This document shows positions 48,995 to 58,580 of a stretch of 64,000 nucleotides of DNA, in pieces. The stretch spans positions 186,001 to 250,000 of the forward strand of contig JAFCMP010000390.1 of NCBI GenBank assembly GCA_017506865.1, given 5' to 3'. Under the pieces are notes generated by a model. The model ran no database searches. It had not been told where the DNA came from and worked only from the letters and a program-made list of their open reading frames with translations. The DNA is from Tribonema minus. Its lineage: Eukaryota; Sar; Xanthophyceae; Tribonematales; Tribonemataceae. Position 1 is the stretch's first letter; each line of letters opens with the position of its first letter. The translations under genes and the position numbers were made by a program.

Positions 48995-50485
48995 CTACAG
49001 CAGCGTCGTCGGCGCTGGGCTCATGCTGATGGCGAAGAAGCGCGGGCGCATGATGTCGTCGCGCACGAGCGACACGCTGAGCACGCCGCCGGGCCGCCCG
49101 TCGCGCACCTTGCACGGCAGGTCGACGTGCTGCGGCGGCGCGCCGGCGGCGGCGGGCGCGCTGAGCGCGCCGCTGATGAGCGCGAACGACCGCTGCAGGT
49201 ACGCGTCCGCGACGAGGTTGAAGACGGTGAGCAGCAGCAGCTCGTCGCGGCGGAAGCCCGTCGCGACGCACATGCGCGAGTTGCACTCCACGATGTTGCC
49301 GTTGATGGAGCACACCGCCAGCGGTATCGCGGCGTTGTGGAAGATGAGCTGGTAGTCCATGCCGACGGACGCCGCCGCCGCCGACGCCGCCGCCGCTGCC
49401 GCCGTCGCGGCCGCGGTCGCCTTCTCCTGCGCCGCCGCCGCCGCCGCCTGCTGCATCTGCGCCTGAGAGTCAGCGCCGCCGCCACCGCCGCCGCCGCGCG
49501 CGCCGCCCTGCGTGTTGCCGCCGGCCGACAGCATCTGCACGAGGCCGAGCATGTGCGCGCGCTCCGCCTCCAGCGCCCCCTGCTGCCGCAGAAGCAGCTT
49601 GATGAGGTTGGTGCCCTCCTGCAGCACATGGGACTTGCTGTTCTTGACTGAGATGCCGCTCTGCCGCAGCAGCAGCCTCAGCTCGTCGATCCTCTGAGAG
49701 ATCTTGAGAGACCGCTTCTGCTCCCGCGCGTTCCTCTCCAGCCGCCGCTTGTCGACCGGTCTGCCCCCTACCCCTCCCCTCGGGCTGGTACAAGGCAAGT
49801 GCGCCATGTCCTTGAAGCCCCGCAAATCGTCCAGCCCATGCAGGCCCCCATGGTGGGGGCCAAGGCTGCCGCTGCCGCGTGACAGCCTGGGCGCACGCTC
49901 CCACCCCGCCCCGTCCGAAGGGAGGCCGACCTTAGCGTCCGCTGCGGCCTTGCCGGCGGCCTGGAATGCTTGCTCTGCTTCAAGCGCCTCCCTCGCCCGC
50001 CTCAGTTGTTCCCCCTCCACCTCTTTGGCCTCAGGCTTGACTATATCCCTGACCACCTTGGGCTGCGGTACGAGATGCTCTCGCTCACGACTTCGCCCGC
50101 CCCCTTTGCCGCTCGCCACCTCCGACAGCGGCGAAGGGGATGAGGACGCTGTCGTGGTTGCGCCCAGGCCCCCTCCTGAACGCGTGGCGGAATTTGTGGT
50201 GGCCTCCTCGTCCGTGTCATCGAGGTAATCGTTGTCGTCCGTGCAGTCGTCGTCCAGGCCCTGAATAGCGTCCATGCACTGCGAGTCGAGCTCATCCTGA
50301 ACCATGCCATAGGCATCTATGTTTTCGAATGTGAAGGGCAACCACTCTGTGGGATTATCGAGCGAGCCCGGCGCCTCGCCGATGCTGCTGTTCGCTCGCC
50401 CGCCCCCAGCATGCTGCTGTGCATCGTCCATCTGGCCTTGCCCTCCGTCCCTGCCTACTAATCTGCTTGCGCCTGCAAAGCTCAT
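48995..50485 (-). CDS. bHLH-PAS transcription regulator, single exon
   Basis: The product is 496 aa in one exon, unlike the intron-rich neighbours. Residues 1-110 are acidic and Gln/Ser-rich, a possible activation region. A basic helix-loop-helix lies at about 245-302: basic KRRLERNAREQKRSLKIS, helix 1 RIDELRLLLRQ, loop, helix 2 SHVLQEGTNLIKLLLRQQ, continuing as a coiled helix. After Gly and Ala tracts comes one PAS domain (about 376-490): MDYQLIFHNAAIPLAVCSI, GNIVECNSRMC, ATGFRRDELL. bHLH followed by a single PAS resembles the RITMO-type circadian regulators of diatoms and relatives (family-level inference). ATG 50485 is the first in frame; the upstream open frame has no ATG. Its promoter and first 35 codons are duplicated in inverse orientation at 52.2-52.9 kb. 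Confidence 0.9.
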   Translation of the reverse strand: MSFAGASRLVGRDGGQGQMDDAQQHAGGGRANSSIGEAPGSLDNPTEWLPFTFENIDAYGMVQDELDSQCMDAIQGLDDDCTDDNDYLDDTDEEATTNSATRSGGGLGATTTASSSPSPLSEVASGKGGGRSREREHLVPQPKVVRDIVKPEAKEVEGEQLRRAREALEAEQAFQAAGKAAADAKVGLPSDGAGWERAPRLSRGSGSLGPHHGGLHGLDDLRGFKDMAHLPCTSPRGGVGGRPVDKRRLERNAREQKRSLKISQRIDELRLLLRQSGISVKNSKSHVLQEGTNLIKLLLRQQGALEAERAHMLGLVQMLSAGGNTQGGARGGGGGGGADSQAQMQQAAAAAAQEKATAAATAAAAAASAAAASVGMDYQLIFHNAAIPLAVCSINGNIVECNSRMCVATGFRRDELLLLTVFNLVADAYLQRSFALISGALSAPAAAGAPPQHVDLPCKVRDGRPGGVLSVSLVRDDIMRPRFFAISMSPAPTTLL

Positions 50486-51050
50486 GCTTGCCTCTTGGTT
50501 TAGCGGCGGCTGAATGTGAAGTCCCCCCTGTGTGGTAGTCTCTCTGTCCGGTATGCTGTGTGAGCAGCGCTGCGTGTGCCGTGCCCGTCTCCCGCAATCA
50601 ATCGCTTGCACGCCTTTGTGTCTGCGTAGGCTCGTATGTGTTGCAATGGCAAACTGCGCATCAGACTGACGAAAGGAAGGGAATAGACCATGACATCATC
50701 CTTCGTGGCTTTTCGTGCCAGAGTCTGGAAGGATGTGTCACACATGTAGTATGTATGTATGGAGTGGAGAGGGGGGGGTACATTTTTTGATTTGGGCCGT
50801 GCGGTTGTGCAAACAGTTACCTTGGAGGTGACCTGATGATCAGCATAGCATAGAATAACAGCTCGTGATAGTGCTGTGCGCCTCTGGCGGGTTTACACAT
50901 GAGGGCTCATTGACGAGACGAAGTTTCCGGTTGACACATACTGAAGAAGCACTGCAACCATGTGCATGAGCTGATTTGGGCCCTCAGCAAGAATGCTGCA
51001 AACACTACACGTGTAGGCATGCGCGAGTGCAGTCGCATACGCACTGTGAG
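50381..51050 (-). repeat. Left arm of a recent inverted duplication (bHLH-PAS 5' region)
   Basis: This segment covers codons 1-35 of the bHLH-PAS gene, its 5' leader and about 560 bp upstream. Its reverse complement recurs at 52204-52872 with roughly 97% identity by eye. Differences include a 6-bp insertion near 52438, a shorter G run and three changed residues in the translated part. The spacer is about 1.15 kb. Confidence 0.93.
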
Positions 51051-52203
51051 GTGCCAACTATGGTGTCGCGCTGAAATTCGCAGGGGTCGTAGTCGTGAGT
51101 CTTCGTCACGAAAGATTGTTGTAGTCCTGCCACGTCTGTGAAAAAACACAGCAACTGGCGGCAACCGTGACCGCGATGGCAACAGCGCCATGGAGGCAGC
51201 GGCGGCGGTGGCAACGGCAGTAGTTATGGTGTGCGTAGCAGCAGCACCACTGGTAGCGCTGCGGCACGCGCAGCATATACTGATGGGGCCTGGGGTCAGC
51301 AGAAGGAGCAGGAGCAGCGGCGGCAGCAGCACAGTACTATGTTGCTGATGTACACATGGCCCCACTAGGTGCTCTCGTAGCGCACAAAAGCGCGCTGGGT
51401 AGAGCGCAATTGCACGGCAATGGCAGGGAGTGCTCCCTCCGAGGCATCGCCTGCGCACAGCCGCTGCATGCTGTTGAAATGGCGACATTGTTGTCCGGCA
51501 ACTGCCAGAGCCCAAGGTGACACAACGTAATTCACAGCCCTGCCACCATGCGCGCCCCACGTTCTGCCACCATGCGCGCCCCACGTTCATGGCACTTTAT
51601 TATGGGAATCTGTCATATGTGCTGGAGCTTGCAACAGGCAGACTTCGCCGCCATGGGTGTGTGATGCTCTGATTGCAGGCATGTCATTGACACCGGCCTC
51701 ACGGCTACAAGGTGCAATTTCTCAACGTTGCAATCATACAGCCTGGTGACCGAATCATTGTTGTGACCAGTAAACAGATTGTGCGCACATGCACTGCGGT
51801 TGAGGCGGGTGGGTCAGGACCCATGCAGTGCAGTCATTACGTGATGACACCATTATGTTCCTCAATACAAATAAATGCATTTCAGAAGCATACATTGCCG
51901 AGAGGGCGTGTCGCATGCATTACAGTCACTACATAATGGCACAGTTCCCAAGAGCCCCAGGCGATGCACCCCAGCATGACTCAGGTACGCCAGAACACGC
52001 CCAACACGGTGTCGGACACACATGGTGAACTGAAACTCCCGCCGCATATTTTCAGAACGTTGCTTGTCGCTGGCTGAAGCGGAGGACTCATGACCACACA
52101 GTGCACGGAAACCTGCAGTACTTTAAAAACAATCTCACACACTGTACAAAAATAACCAGCACACTGTGGCACCATCTCTGACGCGTCAGCAAGGAGGTCC
52201 CTC
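51051..52203. other. Unique spacer of the inverted duplication
   Basis: Non-repeated DNA between the two arms. It has a 24-bp tandem repeat (CTGCCACCATGCGCGCCCCA..) at about 51541-51588. A minus-strand ORF (51590-50907, 227 codons) begins there and runs into the left arm. It lacks any known domain and its N-terminus is just the translated tandem repeat (NVGRAWWQ twice), so I give it little weight. Confidence 0.5.
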
Positions 52204-52872
52204 TCAGTGCGTATGCGACTGCACTCGCGCATGCCTACACGTGTAGTGTTTGCAGCATTCTTGCTGAGGGCCCAAATCAGCTCATGCACATGGTTGCAGT
52301 GCTTCATCAGTATGTGTCAACCGCAAACTTCGTCTCTTCAATGAGCCCTCGTGTGTAAACCCGCCAGAGGCGCACAGCACTATCACGAGCTGTTATTCTA
52401 TGCTATGCTGATCATCAGGTCACCTCCAAGGTAACTGTAACCGTTGGCACAACCGCACGGCCCAAATCAAAAAATGTCCCCCCTCTCCACTCCATACATA
52501 CATACTACATGTGTGACACATCCTTCCAGACTCTGGCACGAAAAGCCACGAAGGATGATGTCATGGTCTATTCCCTTCCTTTCGTCAGTCTGATGCGCAG
52601 TTTGCCATTGCAGCACATACGAGCCTACGCAGACACAAAGGCGTGCAAGCGATTGATTGCGGGAGACGGGCACGGCACACGCAGCGCTGCTCACACAGCA
52701 TACCGGACAGAGAGACTACCACACAGGGGGGACTTCACATTCAGCCGCCGCAAAACCAAGAGGCAAGCATGAGCTTTGCAGGCGCAAGCAGATTAGTAGG
52801 CAGGGATGGAGGGCAAGGCCAGATGAACGATGCACAGCAGCATGCTGGGGGCGGGCGAGTGAACAGCAGCAT
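52204..52872 (+). repeat. Right arm of the inverted duplication
   Basis: Reverse complement of 50381-51050. It would place a copy of the bHLH-PAS promoter and leader facing right. Similarity stops abruptly at AACAGCAGCAT, the point matching codon 35 of the parent gene. Confidence 0.93.
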
Positions 52873-52876
52873 ATGA
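52769..52876 (+). pseudogene. Truncated 5' copy of the bHLH-PAS gene
   Basis: Starting at the duplicated ATG, 35 codons match the parent N-terminus (MSFAGASRLVGRDGGQGQM..) with two substitutions. A TGA then follows just past the duplication breakpoint. It lacks bHLH and PAS domains. It could be transcribed from the copied promoter, but the peptide is probably non-functional. Confidence 0.75.
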
Positions 52877-53369
52877 TATGCCCATACAACAGGCATACTA
52901 AGACACATGCCATATGAGCCTGCAAAGCCGCCCTGAGTGCCTGTGAGCAGAGCGACACCAGGGACCACTGGCCCTTCATCGGCCGGTCAGCAATTCATGA
53001 CCCGGTACCCAACAGAACTGCGCTTGGAACCGCACAGATCACAGCAGTCACCCCACACTGCACGAGAGGCACAGCAGCCTAGGCGCTGCTTCATCCAGGC
53101 CTCTGACCATGACAGTTGGATCATTCCGGTCTCTCCCCCGCAGAATGATTTTCTTTCAATCCACAACAACCACACCTCTCATTTTGCGCAAATTTGCGGC
53201 GCGCAGCTGCACGGCACCGCAGACATCAGTACATGACCTGTTGCAAATTTCATTTGGTCAACAAGGACAGTTTGCCATAGTTATATATACAATGACGGAG
53301 CCAGCTTAGGACCGCTTAGCAGCCCACACGATCGAGTGTGAGTGCAGCTATCATCTTTGCACCACCGAC

Positions 53370-53690
53370 CTGATGTAGAAAAGGGGCTGTGATTCTGAGT
53401 ACGGCTCTCTCGAGGTATCGAGTACTCGCTGGGGTCGGCATGGCAGCAACGTAGATCGACAAGTAGCATACGGTGAGCAATACAGCAGAGGCAGCCTCGA
53501 CTTCCACTGGCATCGCATCGCTGGTTTGCTGGAAGTACAACAACCGAACGCGACGAATGCGCATGAGGTTTCACGAAACAGCAGTGGAGAGCTGCAGGCG
53601 ACGACCTACGACGTAATCTGGCACTCACTTGCCGTGCGTGTCAAGGCCAGCACGCTGGCCATCTGCTGCTGCAGCAGGCATTGTCATAGG
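53370..53690 (-). repeat. Left arm of a diverged inverted repeat
   Basis: The reverse complement of this arm resembles 53826-54125, for example CCAGCGATGCGATG, TCTGCTGTAT, TGCTGCCATGC and AGAATCACAGC..CTTTTCTACA. Identity is perhaps 75-80%. The spacer is about 135 bp. Both arms contain short open frames that would encode a hydrophobic stretch (for example AASAVLLTVCYLSIY), so the repeat may derive from a duplicated gene piece or a foldback element. Confidence 0.65.
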
Positions 53691-53825
53691 CTCTTCCAGC
53701 GCCCCCATTAATAGTATTTCTCGCCCCTGACCTTCACGGCGACCTATGTTCAACCCGGTGAACAACGTTTTTGAAGTTCACGACCCGAAGGAATTTTAGT
53801 TGTGTCAACTGAAGAGCCTGTGACG

Positions 53826-54125
53826 ATGGGCGCAGCAGCAGCAGATGGCCAGCGTGGTGGCCTTGACAAGCACGGCAAGTGAGTGCCAGATCGCCAGTAA
53901 GTCGTCGTCGAATGCATCACTCTCCCTGGCAGGATGTTCTGTGAAGCCTCACTGCACGCCCTGTTCTTGTAATTCCTGCCAACCAGCGATGCGATGCTTG
54001 TGGAACTCGCGGCTGCGTCTGCTGTATGGCTCATCACGTGCTACCTGCCGATCTATGCCGCTGCCATGCGGACCCCACCTTCTCGGTATGTCGTGAGCCG
54101 TGCAGAATCACAGCTCCTTTTCTAC
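53826..54125 (+). repeat. Right arm of the diverged inverted repeat
   Basis: It pairs with 53370-53690. The inner ends carry CAGATGGCCAGCGTGGTGGC facing its near-complement GCCAGCACGCTGGCCATCTG. No target-site duplication or terminal motif could be established. Confidence 0.65.
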
Positions 54126-54434
54126 ACCACGATGAGCTGTATCGATCGCCACAGTGTGCGTAATCCCATGCTTTTGAACCCACGTGGTGTGCATGCCTGC
54201 ACCAATGATTGGACAGCTGGAGCCCCCATGCTTTTGTCAACGCTCGATCACGAAGAGATGCAGCTGATGAGCAGTTGATGCATGTTGCCACACGCTGATT
54301 TTATAAGATCGCTCTGATTCTGATTACCAGTGCAAGGCATGCGCTGACATGCTCACCAGATCACTGACTGACATATCTGGCTGGGTGCATGTGTTCTGAG
54401 GCCTGAAAGGCTGCTCCTCGTGCATTCTCACATC

Positions 54435-55007
54435 ATGCACTATTCTTCTTCCGCCTCCACCTCCAGAGATGACAAGTCAGAGATGGAGACAACACATGAC
54501 TACAAAACGGTGACCACAGTCATCGCAGACAACGGCGCGCCCGAGCAAGTCACGGTGTTCCCCGGCGAAACTCCCGCAGAGGCCAAGAGACGAAGCCGCA
54601 GCCCGTGGCAGTGGTTCAAAAAGAAGGCCCGTCACCAGGTGAAGAAACTGGCCGTCGTGGCGCTGGCGCTGAGCTATGTCGCGCTGGCGCTCGGCAAGGT
54701 CTTCATGGGCTGGGTCATCTCCATCACAGCAGGGCTCAACTTTTTCATCGCGTTGCTGGCCCGCGGGGCTGCGCTCTACGGCTTTGGCGCGTGCGCGGCG
54801 TCCGTCATAGGCGGCGTACTCATGGGCATGCTGTCGCCGCTGGAGATGGTCAAGGAGCAGTTCACACATATCGCGCACAAGATCGCATTCAAGATGCTCA
54901 AGGGCGTGTGGGAGGTCTGCGGCGGCGCGTGGCGACTTTTGAGGGGGCGCGGAAAGCAGCAGGACAAAGGAACAGCAGCGCGGCGGGACGCAGCGGTAGA
55001 CAAATGA
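54435..55007 (+). CDS. Hypothetical small membrane protein
   Basis: An ORF of 190 codons starting at ATG 54435 (upstream codons in the open frame are non-ATG). Residues about 1-70 are polar with a Lys/Arg-rich end (WQWFKKKARHQVKK). Then come hydrophobic segments LAVVALALSYVALALGKVFM and VISITAGLNFFIALLARGA, and a Gly/Ala-rich third (YGFGACAASVIGGVLMGML). An amphipathic region and a basic tail follow. The composition looks coding, unlike surrounding ORFs, and it is the first plausible gene downstream of the duplicated promoter at 52.2-52.9 kb. No family was recognised. It could be one exon of a larger gene. Confidence 0.45.
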   Translation: MHYSSSASTSRDDKSEMETTHDYKTVTTVIADNGAPEQVTVFPGETPAEAKRRSRSPWQWFKKKARHQVKKLAVVALALSYVALALGKVFMGWVISITAGLNFFIALLARGAALYGFGACAASVIGGVLMGMLSPLEMVKEQFTHIAHKIAFKMLKGVWEVCGGAWRLLRGRGKQQDKGTAARRDAAVDK

Positions 55008-55614
55008 CAGCTGTAGCAGGCATGCGAGGACACCTTGCATCCCTGGCGCCATGTGCGCAACCTTACATCAGACAAGCAGAACGCTAATATAGCCGAGCCT
55101 GGTCGTGCAGCATGTAGTCCTGTGGCTTGCATGTCTCCAGGCAAGCAGGCGTGGCACCAAGTCAGCATCATCTGCTGTTTTTGCGCAGCCTGACAATGAA
55201 GGCAGCCTATCAGTCACAGCAGAGTAGTTGTATAGTGTTCATAGCCACGTACATTACGACACCTGTCGCACGCAGCATTGCTGTTGGCCCTCTGATGGCT
55301 CACAATCATACACGTGTCATCTCTCTGTGCTGTAAGCGTATTGAGGTTGTTTGTGTCTCTTGTACATGTGGCTGGCACCAGATGTTTGCGTTCCTATGCG
55401 TCAGGCACACTGCATGTTCAACACCTGCTGCTGGTTATGAGCGGCGCATTCAGATGCAGCAATTTGCAGTAGAACTATGATTGCCATGCTGTTGTGATCA
55501 CGGTGTCCGATGGCACTGCTCAGGGCACACACACTCAGATGCTACTTGCTTACTGAGAGGCTTTCAGGGACCCATTTTGGGGGTGCAGCAGCTCTCTGCC
55601 CCCCCCCCCCCCAG
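55008..55614. other. Intergenic or intron sequence before the polyQ exon
   Basis: No coding segment is recognised. It ends in a run of 14 C followed by CAG, a typical acceptor for this window. Confidence 0.45.
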
Positions 55615-56071
55615 GTCAATGAGGCGCTGGAGTGCTGGCAGCGCGACGCGCACACGCAGCGCCAGCGCGAACTGCCCGACTTCATGCAGCGGCAGCAGCA
55701 GCTGAAGCAGCAGCAACAGCAGCAGCAGCGGCAGAGGCTAAGCGTGGGCAGCAGCGGCATGTCGCCAGCCTCGATGGCGCTGGCGGCAGCAGCGCCGGCG
55801 CCGGCGGCAGCAGCAGCCGCCGGCGCCGGCGCTGCTGCCGCCTGCGCCGCCCATGGAGGCGGCGGTGGCGGCGCCGGCGGCGGCGCAGCAGGCGAACACG
55901 GACATCTTGTGGCGCGCGGAGGCGCTGCAGCACCACATTGCCAGCTCTGCGCGGCTGCCTGAGTTGCGCAACGAAATGGCGCGCGAGGGCCTGACGGATG
56001 CGAACTACGAGGTTGTATATGTGGAGGCGCAGCTGCGCTCCGTGCGGCTGAAGATCTGCGAGCTCTCGTGA
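55615..56071 (+). CDS. Probable 3' exon of an unidentified polyQ/Ala-rich protein, frame interrupted
   Basis: A C-tract plus CAG precedes 55615. One frame reads VNEALECWQRDAHTQRQREL, then Gln-rich and Ala/Pro-rich sequence. Another frame (+1) carries the convincing end: ANTDILWRAEALQHHIASS, LPELRNEMAREGLTD, YVEAQLRSVRLKICELS and stop at 56069-56071. The two frames meet inside GCC/GGC repeats at about 55780-55860. A short intron or an indel in the repeat could explain this. The upstream exons and the family are unknown. Confidence 0.35.
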
Positions 56072-56215
56072 GGCGGCGGAGCGGAGAGTCCAAGTCTTTT
56101 GAAGTTTTTTTTTTCACATGTCTGTTGCCTGACCTGCAGGCATGACAAAGCGTTCGTGCACATCTTTAAATCCATGTCAAGCGCATTATTGTTTGTACGC
56201 AGAGGAAGCGCACCA

Positions 56216-56399
56216 GGCTCATAACCGTTGATTTCTTGACACCGCGCAGAGTGCCAGCCAGCAGAAGCAATATGTCCTCCTCACCTTCGTGTTGCACATT
56301 GAGCTTAAGCTTAAGGCTCATAACCGTTGATTTCTTGACACCGCGCAGAGTGCCAGCCAGCGGAAGCAATATGTCCTCCTCACCTTCGTGTTGCACATC
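56216..56399 (-). repeat. 99-bp tandem duplication, in frame in a minus-strand ORF
   Basis: GGCTCATAACCGTTGATTTC starts at 56216 and again at 56315; the copies differ at about one base. The 99-bp period is 33 codons. The minus frame 56534-56166 stays open and repeats QHEGEEDILL(P/L)LAGTLRG and VKKSTVMSL. The ORF lacks an ATG before the repeats, so it would be an exon if real. Confidence 0.85.
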
Positions 56400-57177
56400 A
56401 TCTTGACCAGGCGTGATTGCAGAGCACCAGAGGCAGAAGAGAGTTTCAACTTGTGTGGATGCAAAGGAAGTGAGGTATTCACAGGATGCACAAGACACAA
56501 GGTGGTGGAATTGCTTCCCTACAGCACGGGGCACTAGAACTTGTCAGAACAGCAAGAACGTGCCAGAACTTGCAAGGGAAACCTAGGAAACTTCTGCAGA
56601 ATACAATGACCCTTCTACATATTCCAACAGTACACAATCTTGTGAAGTCCAGCTTCACTCAATGTCACTCATGCACGCAGCAGTTGCTTGCTTGTCAACA
56701 CAGCACATCACCGCATTGTGCGGCCTTGTAGCCTTGAGATAAAAGTCAGCCACGAGTTATATGGCACGCCAAAAAGTGGACTCTCCATAGCACTACTTCA
56801 TGAACAACAAACTGTGACGAATCGGACAGTGCCACACGTACCACCAATGACCTCACAGTTACAGGCAGCGAACGTACACAAGTTTTGCCCCCCCCGGGCC
56901 AGCTCGCCAACATCGAAAGGTGTGGCAGCGCCATGAAGTGGAGGGTGGGGGCTGCTTGTCTGGCGCGCCTAGCATGTTTCACCAGCCATGGTGCATCTGG
57001 CGCGCCGCAGCAGCACCTGCCACATTTCAGCCGCACATTTGGAGCCCCTTATCACACAGCACCAGCAGGCCAGAGGAGCATTACGTTCGAGCTCGCGGCA
57101 TCGGCAAGGACCTGGAAAGCTTTGCAGTTCGCCTCTCAAGCAGCACGAGCAGCTACTTCCCTCCCCTCACGCCACCC

Positions 57178-57945
57178 AAGGATACCGTCTTCGGGCCTTT
57201 TGGCACCGTTGATTGTCATACCAAGTGCTCCTCGAGCTGATCCGTGGCTGAAGCAGAAGGAGCGGGGCTCATGCAGCTGTGCGCAGCTGCTGCAGACTAC
57301 GCCTGCTCGGCCGTCGCCAGGGCTCGTGCCTTTTCCGCCATGTGCCGACCAACCTGCGCTTGAAGTTCGCCACCAAGGACACTATCCCGGGGCTTCACGG
57401 CACCCTGGATTGTTGACCCTACTCCTATGGAGTGTTGTTCGTGTGGCGGCAAACCGCAGCTTCTGCTGGCACCTCTGGCCCCGACTGCTGCATCGGCGAC
57501 TGTGGACATCGGACCTGCGCTGCCTCCACCAGCACTTGCCGCCGTACACCGCATTTGCTGCCCCAGCACCTCACATCTGGACACTATCTTGGGACCTAGC
57601 GGTACCCTTGATTGTTGTTACACACACTCTTTCAGAGTCTTGTCTGTGGGGAGGGTCAGCGATGCGGCGACGGCGCAGGCAGGTGGCGGCTTCGCCTGCT
57701 TGGTGGCCTACGCCGATGCAGCGACCGAGTGTCAAGCCTGCTGCCTGCTGCGCCAAGATCATCAACGCGAACACCAACACCTGCAACCACACCGTCGAAG
57801 ACCGGAGCCTATCCGCCGCCGTCCCTGCCGCCGGCGATGGCGCACGCCTTCAACCCACAACCGACACAAGGACACTATCTTGGGGCCTCGCGGCACCCTT
57901 AATTGTTAGTCATACAACTCTGCGGAGTGTTGTCCAAGGCATGTG
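57178..57945 (+). repeat. Four dispersed tandem copies of a 60-75 bp motif
   Basis: Copies begin at about 57178, 57374, 57578 and 57868, with core GGACACTATCTTGGG then GGCACCCTTGATTGTT and often AGTGTTGT. Translated in one frame each gives a DT(I/V)xGPxGT(L/V)(D/N)C motif, but frames differ between copies. Spacing is roughly 195-290 bp. Confidence 0.7.
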
Positions 57946-58154
57946 GTTAGAGAGCGGCGCCTGTGTGCGGCGACGGGGCAGGCGGCGGCAGCTGCTTGGC
58001 GGGAGCGGCGCGGAGGAGCAGGAGCAGCAGGAGGAAGGAGTTCGCAGCAGGGGTTCCAGTGTGCGGCCGGGGACACCGGGGGGGGTAACACTAGCAAATA
58101 GAAGGGCGGGTTTTAGTAGATATGCTTGCTGGAGTGACAGCATCAGCCTTTGCA

Positions 58155-58580
58155 GCACCAGTGCCTGGCACTTAGTGATCCATGACCATTGTCCTCAGTT
58201 CTGGGCGCTGCTACCAGTAGCCCAGGCCTGCACAAAGCCGTTCACGGTTAGGAGCATTTTGGCAGAGACACGGGAGGCCTCAAAGTGGGTCTGGTCGTGT
58301 AGAGGCAGTAGCTTAGGCACTTTGGTGCAGCATGATAGTGGGGACCGATCGGGGTTCGGGTGGGGTTTGTTGGGGTTGGGTTGGACTCTTCGTAGCAACA
58401 GCATTGATACCCTTAGCACCAGTGCCTGGTGCCCAGTGATCATTTTGCCTAGAGGCGTGATTCAGACGTGTCAGCATGGTCCTCAGTTCTGGGCGCTGTC
58501 AAAGGCGACTCAGGCCTGCATAAATCTTTTTCAAGACGGGACAAGTGTGCCTCACGGCTGGGCAACCCTAAGTGGGGTTT
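58155..58580. repeat. Two degenerate copies of a 160-bp repeat
   Basis: AGCACCAGTGCCTGG followed by AGTGATC, GTCCTCAGTTCTGGGCGCTG and CAGGCCTGCA occurs at 58155-58310 and 58411-58580. Function is unknown. Confidence 0.7.

Noticed and set aside
50907-51590. 227-codon minus-strand ORF
   Set aside because: The N-terminus is just a translated 24-bp tandem repeat, and the ORF runs into the inverted-duplication arm with no known domain.
56216-58580. CRISPR-like array
   Set aside because: Repeats are long, few, irregularly spaced and in a eukaryotic context; no cas genes.
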